NCBI RefSeq assembly: GCF_000971985.1
Contig: NZ_LAQQ01000017.1
Location: 1 to 64,000 of the forward strand
Source of the DNA: Paenibacillus dauci
Lineage (GTDB): Bacteria; Bacillota; Bacilli; Paenibacillales; Paenibacillaceae
Direction: 5' to 3'
DNA length: 64,000 nucleotides
Shown here: in pieces, positions 49,781 to 59,563 of the stretch
Position numbering within the stretch: the first letter of the stretch is position 1
Layout: each line of letters begins with the position of its first letter
Made by a program: the position numbers and the translations under genes
The notes under the pieces: generated by a model
Told to the model about the DNA's origin: nothing
Database searches by the model: none
What the model saw: the letters and a program-made list of their open reading frames with translations, nothing else

Positions 49781-50941
49781 ATGAGTGATAAATTTCAAAT
49801 CGTAGGCAGCCTGCTGCGTCCAGCGGAACTGCTAGAATATAAAACGCAAATCGAACACCGTGACGATATCCAGTACCCGTTCTACCAGGAGTTCGATGGT
49901 TACCAAGAGTGCGAACACCGTGCGATCCAGTCCGTGGTCGAAAAGGAAATCCAGCATGATCTGTCGATCATCACCGACGGTGAGTATTCCAAGTCGATGT
50001 GGCATCTGGACTTTGTCTGGGGATTCCAGGGAATTGACCGGTATATCGCAGATCACGGCTATTTCTTCCGCGATACGGACGGCAGTTCTAAGTACGAGAC
50101 GCGCAAAGACATCGGGCTGCGCATCACCGGCGAACTGGGCGGCAAGAATCATCACTTTATCGAAGTATTCAAAAAGCTAAAAGACCAAGCAGGAGATCGG
50201 GAGACCAAGCTATGCGTGCCTTCTCCATCCCATATTTTCGGTGAGCTGTCCTGGTCGGATAATATTGGCGGTACGGATGCGGTGTACCAGACACAGCAAG
50301 AGCTAAAAGCAGGTCTGGTCAAAGCGTATAAGGAATTCGTCGAGGAGTTTGCTGCAGCAGGCGGTAAGATTCTGCAATTCGACGATTGTCTGTGGGAGCT
50401 ATTTGCAGATGACAATCCGAACTCTCCATACACTGGCGAGAATATCGATCAGGAGCAGGTACAGACGCTGGCAGCGGAATTTATCGATATTAGCAATATC
50501 ATCATCGATTATGGTCACAGCCTCGGTCTGAAAATGTGGACACACAACTGCCGTGGGAACTACGATTCCCGCAACATGGGCGGCGGCTCTTATGTGAAGA
50601 TCGCCAACCTGTTCCTGAAACAGCTGAAATACGATCGCTTCTTCCTGGAGTGGGATGACGATCGTGCAGGTTCGCTGGAAGCACTGGCTGTATTCAAAGA
50701 CAAGCCAGAAACAGAAGTCGTACTGGGTCTGCTGTCTTCCAAGACCAGCACGCTGGATGATGAAGAGCGCGTACTGCGTCTGTTGGATGAAGCGTCTACT
50801 ATTATCGACAAGGATCGTTTACTGTTGTCTCACCAGTGCGGTTTTGCTTCCTGCGATGGAGGCAATGAGCTGACAGAAGACGAGCAGTGGGCAAAAATTA
50901 ATCAAGGGCAGCGGATCGCCAAGCAGTATTGGGCGAAGTAA
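49781..50941 (+). CDS. MetE C-terminal-like methyltransferase (YxjG/YxjH type)
   Basis: About 386 residues, matching the zinc-containing C-terminal barrel of cobalamin-independent methionine synthase without its N-terminal half. The zinc ligands His and Cys (THNCRGN) and the last Cys (LLSHQCGFAS) are present, with ITDGEYSKSMWHLDF near the N-terminus. Such stand-alone proteins transfer methyl groups to homocysteine or a related thiol; the methyl donor is unknown. AAGGGGGAT precedes the ATG. A terminator follows. No riboswitch was seen upstream. Confidence 0.87.
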   Translation: MSDKFQIVGSLLRPAELLEYKTQIEHRDDIQYPFYQEFDGYQECEHRAIQSVVEKEIQHDLSIITDGEYSKSMWHLDFVWGFQGIDRYIADHGYFFRDTDGSSKYETRKDIGLRITGELGGKNHHFIEVFKKLKDQAGDRETKLCVPSPSHIFGELSWSDNIGGTDAVYQTQQELKAGLVKAYKEFVEEFAAAGGKILQFDDCLWELFADDNPNSPYTGENIDQEQVQTLAAEFIDISNIIIDYGHSLGLKMWTHNCRGNYDSRNMGGGSYVKIANLFLKQLKYDRFFLEWDDDRAGSLEALAVFKDKPETEVVLGLLSSKTSTLDDEERVLRLLDEASTIIDKDRLLLSHQCGFASCDGGNELTEDEQWAKINQGQRIAKQYWAK

Positions 50942-50967
50942 TCTCAGTTTCTCTATAAGCCATAACA

Positions 50968-50998
50968 GAAGCAGGCACCTCGAGGTGTCTGTTTTTTG
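50968..50998 (+). terminator. Terminator after the MetE-like gene
   Basis: AAGCAGGCACCTC-GAGGTGTCTGTTTTTTG. A short stem with a T6 tail, about 30 nt after the stop. Confidence 0.82.
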
Positions 50999-51204
50999 TT
51001 GTCATTTCGTTCTGCTGATAGTATTGGTATAGTTACAGACTAATTTCTAGCGATAGTACAGACGTATCTGAATCAAGAGAAGTATCTTTTGTTGTTTGCT
51101 GCACAAGATTTTGTGATTTACTATCTAGTACTTAGAAATCACTGCTTCATTAAAGGAATTATCTAGCAGCCTGTGGAATACCCCAGTATATGGAGGATGA
51201 TTAC

Positions 51205-52686
51205 ATGAATGTAGAAAAATGGATCGTTGAAGCAGATATTCAAACCTTACAGCAAGCCATGGAGTCAGGAGAAGCAAGTTCGGAAGAGATCGTTCAAGCG
51301 TACATAGAAAGAATTCATACTTTTGACGGTAAAACCAAATCTGTTCTAGAAATCAATCCGGAAGCAATAGAGATTGCCAGATCGCTGGATATAGAGAGAA
51401 AAGAAACAGGCAGTAGAGGACCGCTGCATGGTATTCCTATCCTGCTCAAAGATAATATCGATACCGCTGACCAGATGCATACGAGTGCGGGATCAATAAC
51501 GCTGGAGCATTCCTTTGCGCAGCAAGATGCTGTCGTTGCCGACAAGCTTCGGGCTGCTGGCGCGGTTCTGCTGGGGAAAACGAATATGACGGAATGGGCT
51601 GGCTTTATGTCTGTCGATATCTGGGCGGGATACAGTTCACGCGGTGGACTGACACTGAATCCGTATGGACCAGGTGAGCTGTTCGTGGGTGGCTCCAGCT
51701 CTGGATCGGCAGCAGCTGTTGCCGCGAATTTTGGCGCAGCAGCGATTGGTACGGAGACATCCGGGTCTATTATTAGTCCAGCCAGTCAGAATAGTGTAGT
51801 TGGTATCAAGCCTACTGTCGGTCTGATCCGCCCGGATGGAATCATCCCGATCGCCTTTAGCCAGGATTCGGCAGGGCCGATAACGCGCACAGTCACGGAT
51901 GCGGCGATTTTGCTGGAGGTGCTGGAGGATAGAGAGGTACAGCAGCAACATAGTACTCATGGTACCAAGGATATAGATGGTAGCTATATCTCGTCTCTGG
52001 ATACAGCCTTTCTGAAGCAGGCTCGAATCGGTATCCCCCGGTATTATTATCAGCATCTCGATAAAGACAGATTGGAAGTCATCGAAGCGGCTATACAAGT
52101 GCTCCGTCAGCAAGGCGCGACGATTATCGATCCGGTACATCTTCCCTGTGAAGATGCTCGCTGGGATGCGAACGTAATGCGTTATGAATTCAAGTATGCA
52201 CTGAATAACTACTTAAGCCGGTTGGCTGAACATATTCCTGTTCACTCTTTGGCCGAAGTGATTGCTTTTAATGAACAACATGCAGAGAAGACATTGAAGT
52301 ACGGTCAGGGCACATTGATATGGGCGGAAGAAACCAGCGGTACCCTGACCGAGCAGGAATATCTGGACAGTCTGAGTTATAACAGAGAAATGGCTGGGGA
52401 AAAAGGAATTGATTATGCGCTGAATCAGCATAAGCTGGATGCCCTGCTTTTTCTCGGCGGTGAGGGTGGATCTGATCTGGCTGCCCGAGCAGGATATCCG
52501 ATCATTACAGTTCCGGGTGGATATGCGGAAGAAGGAGTGATTGCGCCCGGTGGCTACATTACGAAGGGACCGCAGGGAATATCCTTTGTGGGTACAGCAT
52601 GGAGTGAGTCGGTATTGATTCAGATTGCATATGGCTTTGAGCAGGCCACGGGACACCGGGTAGCGCCAGAAATAATATTCAACTAA
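51205..52686 (+). CDS. Amidase (amidase signature family)
   Basis: About 493 residues. The amidase signature is intact, with [28 protein letters not shown] carrying the Ser-cisSer-Lys triad serines, and the catalytic Lys in [20 protein letters not shown]. The C-terminal half has the usual [15 protein letters not shown] segment. It hydrolyses an amide of unknown identity. It is not GatA, since no gatC or gatB lies beside it. The frame opens at 51190, but ATG 51205 has GGAGGA upstream. Confidence 0.9.
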   Translation: MNVEKWIVEADIQTLQQAMESGEASSEEIVQAYIERIHTFDGKTKSVLEINPEAIEIARSLDIERKETGSRGPLHGIPILLKDNIDTADQMHTSAGSITLEHSFAQQDAVVADKLRAAGAVLLGKTNMTEWAGFMSVDIWAGYSSRGGLTLNPYGPGELFVGGSSSGSAAAVAANFGAAAIGTETSGSIISPASQNSVVGIKPTVGLIRPDGIIPIAFSQDSAGPITRTVTDAAILLEVLEDREVQQQHSTHGTKDIDGSYISSLDTAFLKQARIGIPRYYYQHLDKDRLEVIEAAIQVLRQQGATIIDPVHLPCEDARWDANVMRYEFKYALNNYLSRLAEHIPVHSLAEVIAFNEQHAEKTLKYGQGTLIWAEETSGTLTEQEYLDSLSYNREMAGEKGIDYALNQHKLDALLFLGGEGGSDLAARAGYPIITVPGGYAEEGVIAPGGYITKGPQGISFVGTAWSESVLIQIAYGFEQATGHRVAPEIIFN

Positions 52687-52870
52687 AAATAATATTTAAT
52701 AGATTTAATAAAATGTGAAAAAATTAAATCTGAATCAAATAGTTCATTTGTATCATAAAATTTATTTATTTTCCTTTAACTGGATGTATAATCAATATGG
52801 TGATAATAGTTCCAAAGTCATTAAAAAGTATAAACAAGATACGAAGCTTAGTTTGGAAGGGGTAATTATT

Positions 52871-54463
52871 TTGGCAAGAAAAAGTAGTTTTATGGTTCAG
52901 ATGGCAAGAGAAGCTGCAAGACAGGCTAGAATAAATGAAGCAGAGAAAAAGCGCCATGAACGCGAGCGAATTAGATTATTAAAAGAGCAGCAAAGGCAGC
53001 AAATTCAATTTGAAAAAGAAGAAAAAATGCTGTATATCGAAAGTAGAATAAAAGAAACGGAAGATCTTAACTACGATCTGAAAGAACAAATATATCATTT
53101 AAACATAATTCTAGAGCAAAGCTTGCAAGTAAATAATATTATTTCATTCGCATCTCTAAAGAGTAAAAAGAAATTTAAAAGCTTTAGTGTACCTAATGAA
53201 ATAACTGTACCAACAATTGAACCAGAATTTGAAAGCTATAGTAGCCAAGTTAAATCGCAGAAATTTTTGCGAAAAATCATACCTGTTTTGGAGAAAAGAT
53301 ACCAAAAGGCTATGTTAGAAGCTAAAGAGCAATTTGAGAATGACTTCGCAAGCTATGAAAAGTTAGAGCGAGAACGAATATCCAAATTAAATACGCTAAA
53401 AGCAAAGTATGAAAAAGAAAAGTCTGCATTTGAAATGGAGATAAAAAATAATAATCTTGAAATTGATGAGTTCGAAAAAAATTATCGTAATGGCGAGAGT
53501 GAGGCAGTAATTGCCTATAATAATATCGTATTGGAACGTTCTAAGTATCCTGCTGAATTTCCTCAACAATTTCGCTTAGCCTATCTTCCCAACTCAAAAG
53601 AGTTAGTCATTGATTATGAGATACCAAACAAAGATATAGTTCCGCCTGTAGCAGAATATAAGTATATAAAAACTAGAGACGAGATAAGTGAAAAACTTAG
53701 AAAGGATCAAGAGATTAAGAACATATACTCTGATGTTGTTGCAAGTATAGCGTTACGAACGCTTTACGAAATATTTGATGCAGATCAAGCAAACAATATT
53801 GATGTGATTGTATTTAGTGGATATGTGCACTCAATAGATCCTGCTACAGGAAAAGATATTGCACCATATCTTATTTCAACTCGTGTAGTGAAAGAAGTAT
53901 TTAAAGAGCTTGATTTAAACAGAGTGGAGAAATCAGTATGTTTGCGAAATCTGGGAGCGCAGGTATCGCCACGACCTGCAGAGTTACAAGCTGTAAAACC
54001 GATTTTAGAGTTTAATATGGTTGATAAACGTTTTGTTGATCATGAGAGTATGCTGGACTCTTTGCAAAGTTTGCCTAATTTGATGGATTTAAACCCATAT
54101 GAGTTTGAGAAATTGGTTACTGACTTATTCGCAAGAATGGGCTTGGATGCAAAATTAACACGTTCATCGAAAGATGGTGGGGTTGATTGTGTTGCGTTTG
54201 ATACTCGACCAATAGTGGGTGGTAAAGTGGTTATACAAGCTAAACGTTATAAAAATACTGTAGGTGTTTCGTCTGTAAGAGATTTATATGGAACCATGAT
54301 GAATGAAGGTGCCAACAAAGGCATTTTGGTAACCACTAAAAGTTATGGGCCAGACGCATATGAGTTCGCCAAAGATAAACCGATTGAGTTAATTGATGGT
54401 GGAGGTTTACTTTATTTATTAGAACAAAATGGGATTAAAGCCCGAATTATTTTTGAACAGTGA
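52871..54463 (+). CDS. Coiled-coil protein with a C-terminal Mrr-type restriction endonuclease domain
   Basis: About 530 residues from TTG 52871. An N-terminal charged coiled coil (AEKKRHERERIRLLKEQQ, about residues 15-75, and again about 140-205) leads through an unassigned middle to an Mrr_cat domain at about 404-530. Catalytic residues are seen in SKDGGVDCVAF and VVIQAKRYKNTVG, with NPYEFEKLVTDLF at the domain start. The frame opens at GTG 52715, but GGAAGGGG lies 9 nt before TTG 52871 and MARKSSFMVQMAREAARQ is a better N-terminus. The gene is AT-rich and probably acquired. A cut of methylated foreign DNA is a fair guess from the family, without proof. Confidence 0.8.
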   Translation: MARKSSFMVQMAREAARQARINEAEKKRHERERIRLLKEQQRQQIQFEKEEKMLYIESRIKETEDLNYDLKEQIYHLNIILEQSLQVNNIISFASLKSKKKFKSFSVPNEITVPTIEPEFESYSSQVKSQKFLRKIIPVLEKRYQKAMLEAKEQFENDFASYEKLERERISKLNTLKAKYEKEKSAFEMEIKNNNLEIDEFEKNYRNGESEAVIAYNNIVLERSKYPAEFPQQFRLAYLPNSKELVIDYEIPNKDIVPPVAEYKYIKTRDEISEKLRKDQEIKNIYSDVVASIALRTLYEIFDADQANNIDVIVFSGYVHSIDPATGKDIAPYLISTRVVKEVFKELDLNRVEKSVCLRNLGAQVSPRPAELQAVKPILEFNMVDKRFVDHESMLDSLQSLPNLMDLNPYEFEKLVTDLFARMGLDAKLTRSSKDGGVDCVAFDTRPIVGGKVVIQAKRYKNTVGVSSVRDLYGTMMNEGANKGILVTTKSYGPDAYEFAKDKPIELIDGGGLLYLLEQNGIKARIIFEQ

Positions 54464-54482
54464 GTTAGTATAGGGAAGATAT

Positions 54483-54510
54483 AAACCGCTTATTAGGCGG
54501 TTTTTCTTTT
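54483..54510 (+). terminator. Terminator of the Mrr-type gene
   Basis: AACCGCTTATTAGGCGGTTTTTCTTTT, a stem of seven with a T run, 20 nt after the stop. Confidence 0.85.
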
Positions 54511-54855
54511 ATTTATTCGCTTCACAATATAACTTGTAACTGCTTGATAACTCTATTTCCTAAGTCATACGTATACATTGAAATATAAGTAAGCCATATT
54601 CGCATTCAATACTATGGATAATAAACTAATATTTTAGCTACATAGTATTCTAAATTGATGAGAATAAGCAAGTAGATGTTAGTCAGAAATATTTGCATAG
54701 TTGTGATTGATAATTCTTTCTAATAATTCGGAGTGAATAACGACTTTATCATACTCGAGTGATACTGCTCCTAGCAAACTTTGTGTCGTGTAAAGCAGTC
54801 ATTTATAATAGTAAGCTAGTATAGCAGATATAATTCAGGAGGAACCAAAACAACA
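54511..54855. other. AT-rich region before the MscS-type gene
   Basis: About 345 nt, AT-rich, with stop codons in all frames. No RNA gene or promoter is recognised with confidence. A ribosome binding site CAGGAGGA lies at its end. Confidence 0.45.
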
Positions 54856-56133
54856 ATGGAATTTACTAAAAATCAGCTTCAGCATCTAGGCATAAACGAT
54901 AGTATGATCGATTTTATAGCAAATATTATCATGATTCTGTTTATAGCCCTGCTCTGTGTACTGGCCAATTTCATCACCAAAAAAATCGTACTGCGTACGA
55001 TTATTCATATCGTCAATAACAACCGGTACACCTGGGATAATATCATTGTGGAGAAAAGGGTATTTCACAATCTATCCCATCTCGTGCCGGCCATCATCAT
55101 TTACTTCTCTGCGCCGATTTTCCCGTTGTACCAGGTGCTAATCGAAAAAGCGGCCATGACATATATGATCATCATTATGATCACTGTGGTGAATGCGCTG
55201 CTGAATGCATTTGAGACGATTTATCGTTCTTTTGAAATCTCCAAGATTCGGCCGATCAAAGGGTATATTCAGGTCGTAAAGATCGTTATGTTCATTATTG
55301 GGGGTATTGTAGTAATCTCCAATCTGATCGGTCAGAATCCGCTCATTATTCTGAGCGGACTGGGCGCATTATCCGCCGTGCTGATGCTGATTTTCAAGGA
55401 CTCCATTCTCGGTCTGGTAGCGGGTATTCAGTTATCTTCCAATGATATGGTACGTGTCGGTGACTGGATCGAGATGCCTAAATACGATGCAGACGGCGAC
55501 GTGATCGATATTACACTGAATACGGTCAAAGTCATGAATTTTGACAAGACGATTACGATGATCCCGAGCTACGCGTTAATCTCGGATTCATTCAAAAACT
55601 GGCGAGGCATGCAGGTGTCAGGCGGACGCCGAATCAAGCGTAGCGTTCATATCGATACAAGCAGCATCCGTTTTTGCAGTGACGAGATGATTGCAGAATT
55701 CCGCAAGATTCATTATTTGGCGGATTATATTACGGTCCGCCTGGAAGAGATTAATGCCTACAACGAAGAGCACCAGATTAACAGGGATAGCAATGTTAAT
55801 GGCAGACAGCTAACCAATATCGGTGTGTTCCGCGAATATATTCACCAGTACCTGAGACATCATCCACAGATTCACAAGGATATGACATTGATCGTTCGGC
55901 AGCTGGCTCCCGGAGATAATGGGCTTCCGCTGGAGATCTATGCATTTAGTAATGATACGAACTGGAGTATCTATGAAACGCTGCAGGCCGATATTTTCGA
56001 CCATATCTTTGCGGTAGCGCCGAACTTTGGACTGCGTCCTTTCCAGAATCCGACGGGACATGATATTGTACAGCTCAAAGAGAGCAAGTCTGGATCTGGC
56101 AAGAACGATGAAGGGAATTTGGCCATCGAATAA
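54856..56133 (+). CDS. Mechanosensitive ion channel, MscS family (YbdG-like)
   Basis: About 425 residues. Five hydrophobic segments precede the pore helix and the MscS beta domain (FKDSILGLVAGIQLSSNDMVRVGDWIEMPKYDADGDVIDITLNTVKVMNFDKTITMIPSY). The C-terminal part has the insertion between the beta domain and the end that marks YbdG/MscM-type channels. It gates in response to membrane tension in osmotic downshift. CAGGAGGA precedes the ATG. It has its own terminator and lies next to a membrane-stress operon. Confidence 0.9.
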   Translation: MEFTKNQLQHLGINDSMIDFIANIIMILFIALLCVLANFITKKIVLRTIIHIVNNNRYTWDNIIVEKRVFHNLSHLVPAIIIYFSAPIFPLYQVLIEKAAMTYMIIIMITVVNALLNAFETIYRSFEISKIRPIKGYIQVVKIVMFIIGGIVVISNLIGQNPLIILSGLGALSAVLMLIFKDSILGLVAGIQLSSNDMVRVGDWIEMPKYDADGDVIDITLNTVKVMNFDKTITMIPSYALISDSFKNWRGMQVSGGRRIKRSVHIDTSSIRFCSDEMIAEFRKIHYLADYITVRLEEINAYNEEHQINRDSNVNGRQLTNIGVFREYIHQYLRHHPQIHKDMTLIVRQLAPGDNGLPLEIYAFSNDTNWSIYETLQADIFDHIFAVAPNFGLRPFQNPTGHDIVQLKESKSGSGKNDEGNLAIE

Positions 56134-56182
56134 CTTCCGGTTCTATATAAAAGGTCCAATATAGCGCGGCAGCATTGCTTTG

Positions 56183-56218
56183 CATCCACTGGCTCTTCAC
56201 GAGGCCAGTGGATTTTTC
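56183..56218 (+). terminator. Terminator of the MscS-type gene
   Basis: ATCCACTGGCTC-TTCAC-GAGGCCAGTGGATTTTT, a perfect-looking stem and T5 tail, about 50 nt after the stop. Confidence 0.88.
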
Positions 56219-56363
56219 GTTCTTACTATAGACATGCGCAGTTTATCCGACCGATGTAAGATGAAGCAAGAGGATGACAAAATGCATAGCACAAATCGAT
56301 CCAAATTTTAAATAATAAAATATAACCGAACTACAGTCCATAAAAGAAAAGGAGGAATAAGGT

Positions 56364-56582
56364 ATGGCTCTCAGCCGCCAATATGTTACCCAGGATTATG
56401 TAATTCAGCAGGTCACGGAGAAATTTGTCTGTCGGATATTATGGAGCGAGGGACGTCCCTGTCTGGAGTATACCAGTCCGGAGCAGCTGGGCGAGATTGC
56501 AGCATACGTACAAAACGAATTCGATTGGGAACTCTACGATGTATTCTTTACTGCGTTGGAAGCTCTGCTGGAAGAAGAGTAA
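56364..56582 (+). CDS. Small acidic protein of unknown function
   Basis: 72 residues, starting MALSRQYVTQDYVIQQ and ending in an acidic helix (ALEALLEEE). Its reality is supported by a strong ribosome binding site (AAAGGAGGAATAAGGT) before the ATG and by clean reading without stops. No family is recognised. There is no membrane segment or signal peptide. It lies between the MscS-type gene and the pspA operon, 199 nt before pspA; no terminator is seen after it. Confidence 0.7.
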   Translation: MALSRQYVTQDYVIQQVTEKFVCRILWSEGRPCLEYTSPEQLGEIAAYVQNEFDWELYDVFFTALEALLEEE

Positions 56583-56712
56583 TGGGTTCTTTCTCCTTTT
56601 AGCTGCTCAGTATTTAGCAGTATAAATAGTTGAGAACCAACCAATACTATTCCCTTTTCGCATTCCAGTCAGCATCATATGCTGGCTTACTGTATGCTGT
56701 TTTACATATAAA

Positions 56713-56739
56713 TGAAACTAGAGCTTCATAAATGGTGTA
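56713..56739 (+). promoter_or_regulatory. SigW-like (ECF) promoter candidate for pspA
   Basis: TGAAAC (56713-56718), a 17-nt spacer and TGTA (56736-56739), close to the sigma-W pattern TGAAAC-N16/17-CGTA. It lies 43 nt before the pspA start. In B. subtilis the matching ydjFGHI operon is in the sigma-W regulon. Confidence 0.55.
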
Positions 56740-56781
56740 ATAGCATATAATAGGTTATTTTCGATACAAGGAGTGAACAGG

Positions 56782-57489
56782 ATGAGTATATGGTCCAGAT
56801 TCAGAGATGTTATGAAAGCCAATGTGAACAGCCTGCTGGAACGTTCGAACGATCCCGAGCGCGATGTACAGACTTATATACGAAGCATGAACAGCGACCT
56901 CGGTCAGATCAAGGCAGAAGCGACAGCTGTACTCGCGGAACAGAGCCGTGCAGAACGCGCACTGAACGAGAATAATGCAGAGATTGCCAAGCTCCAGCGC
57001 TATGCCGAGAAATCTGTACAGGCAGGCGAGGAGCAGAATGCAATGCAATTTCTGCAAAAGAAAGCTATACTCACTGCCAAGCATGCAGAGCTGCAGGCTG
57101 CATATGAGCGGGCTGCAGCCAAAGTTGAGACGATGAAGCTTATGCAGACCAAGTTGGTCGATGATCTCGCCCGCCTGGAAGCACGTTATACCGAACTCAA
57201 AAGCCGGATTGCCCAGGCCCATACGATGCAGCAGAATAATGAAGCATACCGTAGCTCCCGTCGTGCGGAAGAATCACTGCAGGCGATGGAGCATAAGGCA
57301 GCGATGGCACTCAATGAAGCCGAAGCACTCGCCGAACTCCGCAGTGGATCGCAGGAGGAAGACCTGGATGTACTCATCGCCCGGCTGGAAAAGGGAATGA
57401 ATGCACAACCCGATGCTGCAGCCGCAAAAGTAGTACCGGAGCAGGAGCTTGTTTCCCTGAAGCAGTTGAATTCTGGAGGTAATCCGTAA
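56782..57489 (+). CDS. pspA: PspA/IM30 family membrane-stress protein
   Basis: About 235 residues, nearly all coiled coil with an N-terminal amphipathic helix (WSRFRDVMKANVNSLLERSNDPERDV) as in PspA, LiaH and Vipp1. It assembles on the inner face of a damaged membrane. GTG 56773 is in frame, but AAGGAGTG favours ATG 56782. The next three genes give the order PspA, zinc-ribbon, TPM, SPFH, the order of B. subtilis ydjFGHI. Confidence 0.94.
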   Translation: MSIWSRFRDVMKANVNSLLERSNDPERDVQTYIRSMNSDLGQIKAEATAVLAEQSRAERALNENNAEIAKLQRYAEKSVQAGEEQNAMQFLQKKAILTAKHAELQAAYERAAAKVETMKLMQTKLVDDLARLEARYTELKSRIAQAHTMQQNNEAYRSSRRAEESLQAMEHKAAMALNEAEALAELRSGSQEEDLDVLIARLEKGMNAQPDAAAAKVVPEQELVSLKQLNSGGNP

Positions 57490-57683
57490 ATCCATGTCTT
57501 TCTGGAGTAGATACTACTTCATCTTTAGACGCTGTATATATACAATGCCGCACTCGGAATTTATCTCTTTCTTCTATTTGTCCGATACAAATATAGGAAG
57601 TGGTACGAATCACGGCTATTTTTCATACGAGTATAGCTGCGTACACGAACACCAATAACGAATTTTGATATGGAGGTGAGTCG

Positions 57684-58715
57684 ATGCCAGTAATAGATTA
57701 CAAATGTCCCAACTGTGGCAGCAGCATGATGTTCGATAGTGCGACGGGAGCGCTATCCTGCCCAAGCTGCGGTAGACAGGATAATATCGAACAGCTGCCC
57801 GATCCGCTGAAAAAGCAGGTATTTACCGAAAATGAAGTCCAGCAGTACCATTGTCCGAGCTGCGGCGCGGATATTATGACCGAGCCGGAAACGAGTGCGA
57901 CCACATGTAGCTTTTGCGGATCGGCGGTTGTACTGGGAGACCGGCTGATCGGTGATCTGGCACCGGATCTGGTAATACCTTTTTCGATCAGCAAGGCACA
58001 GGCAGAAGAAGCTTTTCGTAAATGGTGTCGTAACGGACTGCTGACACCGGCTGGATTCATGAGTGCCGACCGGATCAAGAGCATAACGGGGATCTATGTG
58101 CCTTTCTGGTTATATGAATTACATAATATGGTTGAAGTATATGCCAATGCGACCAGAGTAAGAAGTTACACGCAGGGCGACTACCAATATACCGAGACCC
58201 GGCATTTTGATGTATACCGGAAGCTGCGCCTGGATTATGTGAATCTGCCGCTGGATGCTTCGGAGAAAATGAACGATGAACTCATGGACAAGTTGGAGCC
58301 TTTTCCCTATGAGCAGTTGAAAGAATTCAAAACCCCGTATCTGGCTGGTTATATCGCAGAGAAATACAACTACGACGATGAACAGCTGGTGCCGCGTGCC
58401 AAGGAGAAGACGCAGTCGTACATCGATTCGTCCGTCTCCCAGTCGCTGTCCGGGTACAGCAGTGTAAGTTACAGAGACAAACAGGTGAATACGACCGTAC
58501 GACGTACCGATTATGCGCTGTTGCCGGTGTGGATCGTTAATTATGACTTTGGTCAAAAGAATTATATGTTCGCCATGAACGGCCAGACTGGTAAAGTCGT
58601 TGGTAAACCTCCGCTCAGCAAAGGTAAAATCACGGCCTGGTTCGCCGGGATTACGGCTGTATCGCTGCTGGGTATGAAAGTGCTCGCCTGGGCATTGGGA
58701 GGAGACTTCCTATGA
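57684..58715 (+). CDS. ydjG: Zinc-ribbon protein with C-terminal membrane helix (YdjG-like)
   Basis: About 343 residues. Two zinc ribbons (YKCPNCGSSM...SCPSCGRQD and YHCPSCGADI...TCSFCGSAV) fill the first 90 residues. A mostly beta middle region and one C-terminal transmembrane helix (ITAWFAGITAVSLLGMKVLAW) follow. In B. subtilis YdjG is a membrane partner in the PspA system. GGAGGTG precedes the ATG. The stop overlaps the next start by four bases (ATGA). Confidence 0.88.
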   Translation: MPVIDYKCPNCGSSMMFDSATGALSCPSCGRQDNIEQLPDPLKKQVFTENEVQQYHCPSCGADIMTEPETSATTCSFCGSAVVLGDRLIGDLAPDLVIPFSISKAQAEEAFRKWCRNGLLTPAGFMSADRIKSITGIYVPFWLYELHNMVEVYANATRVRSYTQGDYQYTETRHFDVYRKLRLDYVNLPLDASEKMNDELMDKLEPFPYEQLKEFKTPYLAGYIAEKYNYDDEQLVPRAKEKTQSYIDSSVSQSLSGYSSVSYRDKQVNTTVRRTDYALLPVWIVNYDFGQKNYMFAMNGQTGKVVGKPPLSKGKITAWFAGITAVSLLGMKVLAWALGGDFL

Positions 58716-59500
58716 GAATCTATCGTATATCTCTCGCTGTAATCACACTGGTGATGCTATTAGGGCTGGTACTTCCAGCAGATACAACAGCGGCGACAAC
58801 TTCCGGAAGTTCCAAGAAACTCATTTACGATCAGGCAGATTTACTTACGCCGCAGGAAGAACAGACATTAAGCCAGTTGGCCAGCAACTATGCGCCTCAG
58901 CACCAGACCGACTTTATTATCTATACAAGCAACAACCCGGAAGGCCGGGATGTTCAGCTAATGACAGAAGATCTCTACGACCGCAAAGCCTTTGGCTATA
59001 ACCAGCCTTATGGTAATGCCGTGATCCTCACGATGGATATGTATAACCGGGAAGTATATCTTGCCGGCTTCGGCACCGCGGAGCACACGCTGAATAACAG
59101 CAAACTGGACAAAATCCGCAGCAAGATTACACCGGATCTGGCAGCAGGCAATTACGAGGCAGCCTTTACAAAATATATCCAGCTCTCCAACGAATACATG
59201 AACTACAAGCTGGGCACCACACCGGATAATCTGTTGTTCAAGCTATGGTTCCAGTTCTTGATTGCAGTGGTCATCGGCGGAATCATTGTCTGGATCATGG
59301 CCGCCCGTTCTGGCGGTGTCGTTACGGTCGACCGGTCTACCTACGAAGATTCCAATGTCTCCGGTGTACTGGACAGCTACGATAACTATACGCATACGAC
59401 AGTCACCAAGCACAAAATTGAGAAAAGCAGTAGCAGTGGCGGAGGCGGCGGTACGAGCAGCGGCGGTCATTCGCACAGCGGCAGCCGTGGATCTTTTTAG
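58712..59500 (+). CDS. ydjH: TPM-domain membrane protein (YdjH-like)
   Basis: About 262 residues. A signal peptide (SLAVITLVMLLGLVLPADTTA) leads to an outside TPM domain (KLIYDQADLLTPQEEQTLSQLASNY ... YGNAVILTMDMYNREVYLAGFG). A transmembrane helix (FLIAVVIGGIIVWIMAA) and a Gly/Ser-rich tail with His follow (GGGGGTSSGGHSHSGSRGSF). TPM proteins are linked to photosystem repair or membrane quality control. The start overlaps the ydjG-like stop. Confidence 0.88.
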   Translation: MRIYRISLAVITLVMLLGLVLPADTTAATTSGSSKKLIYDQADLLTPQEEQTLSQLASNYAPQHQTDFIIYTSNNPEGRDVQLMTEDLYDRKAFGYNQPYGNAVILTMDMYNREVYLAGFGTAEHTLNNSKLDKIRSKITPDLAAGNYEAAFTKYIQLSNEYMNYKLGTTPDNLLFKLWFQFLIAVVIGGIIVWIMAARSGGVVTVDRSTYEDSNVSGVLDSYDNYTHTTVTKHKIEKSSSSGGGGGTSSGGHSHSGSRGSF

Positions 59501-59563
59501 TAGTTGTGTGGATGATGTACAAGCATATACCTATGAATATCCAAATAGAAGGGATGCGGAAAT

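Noticed and set aside
51205..52686. GatA (glutamyl-tRNA amidotransferase subunit A)
   Set aside because: The amidase signature fits, but gatC and gatB are absent and the sequence around the signature is of a general amidase.
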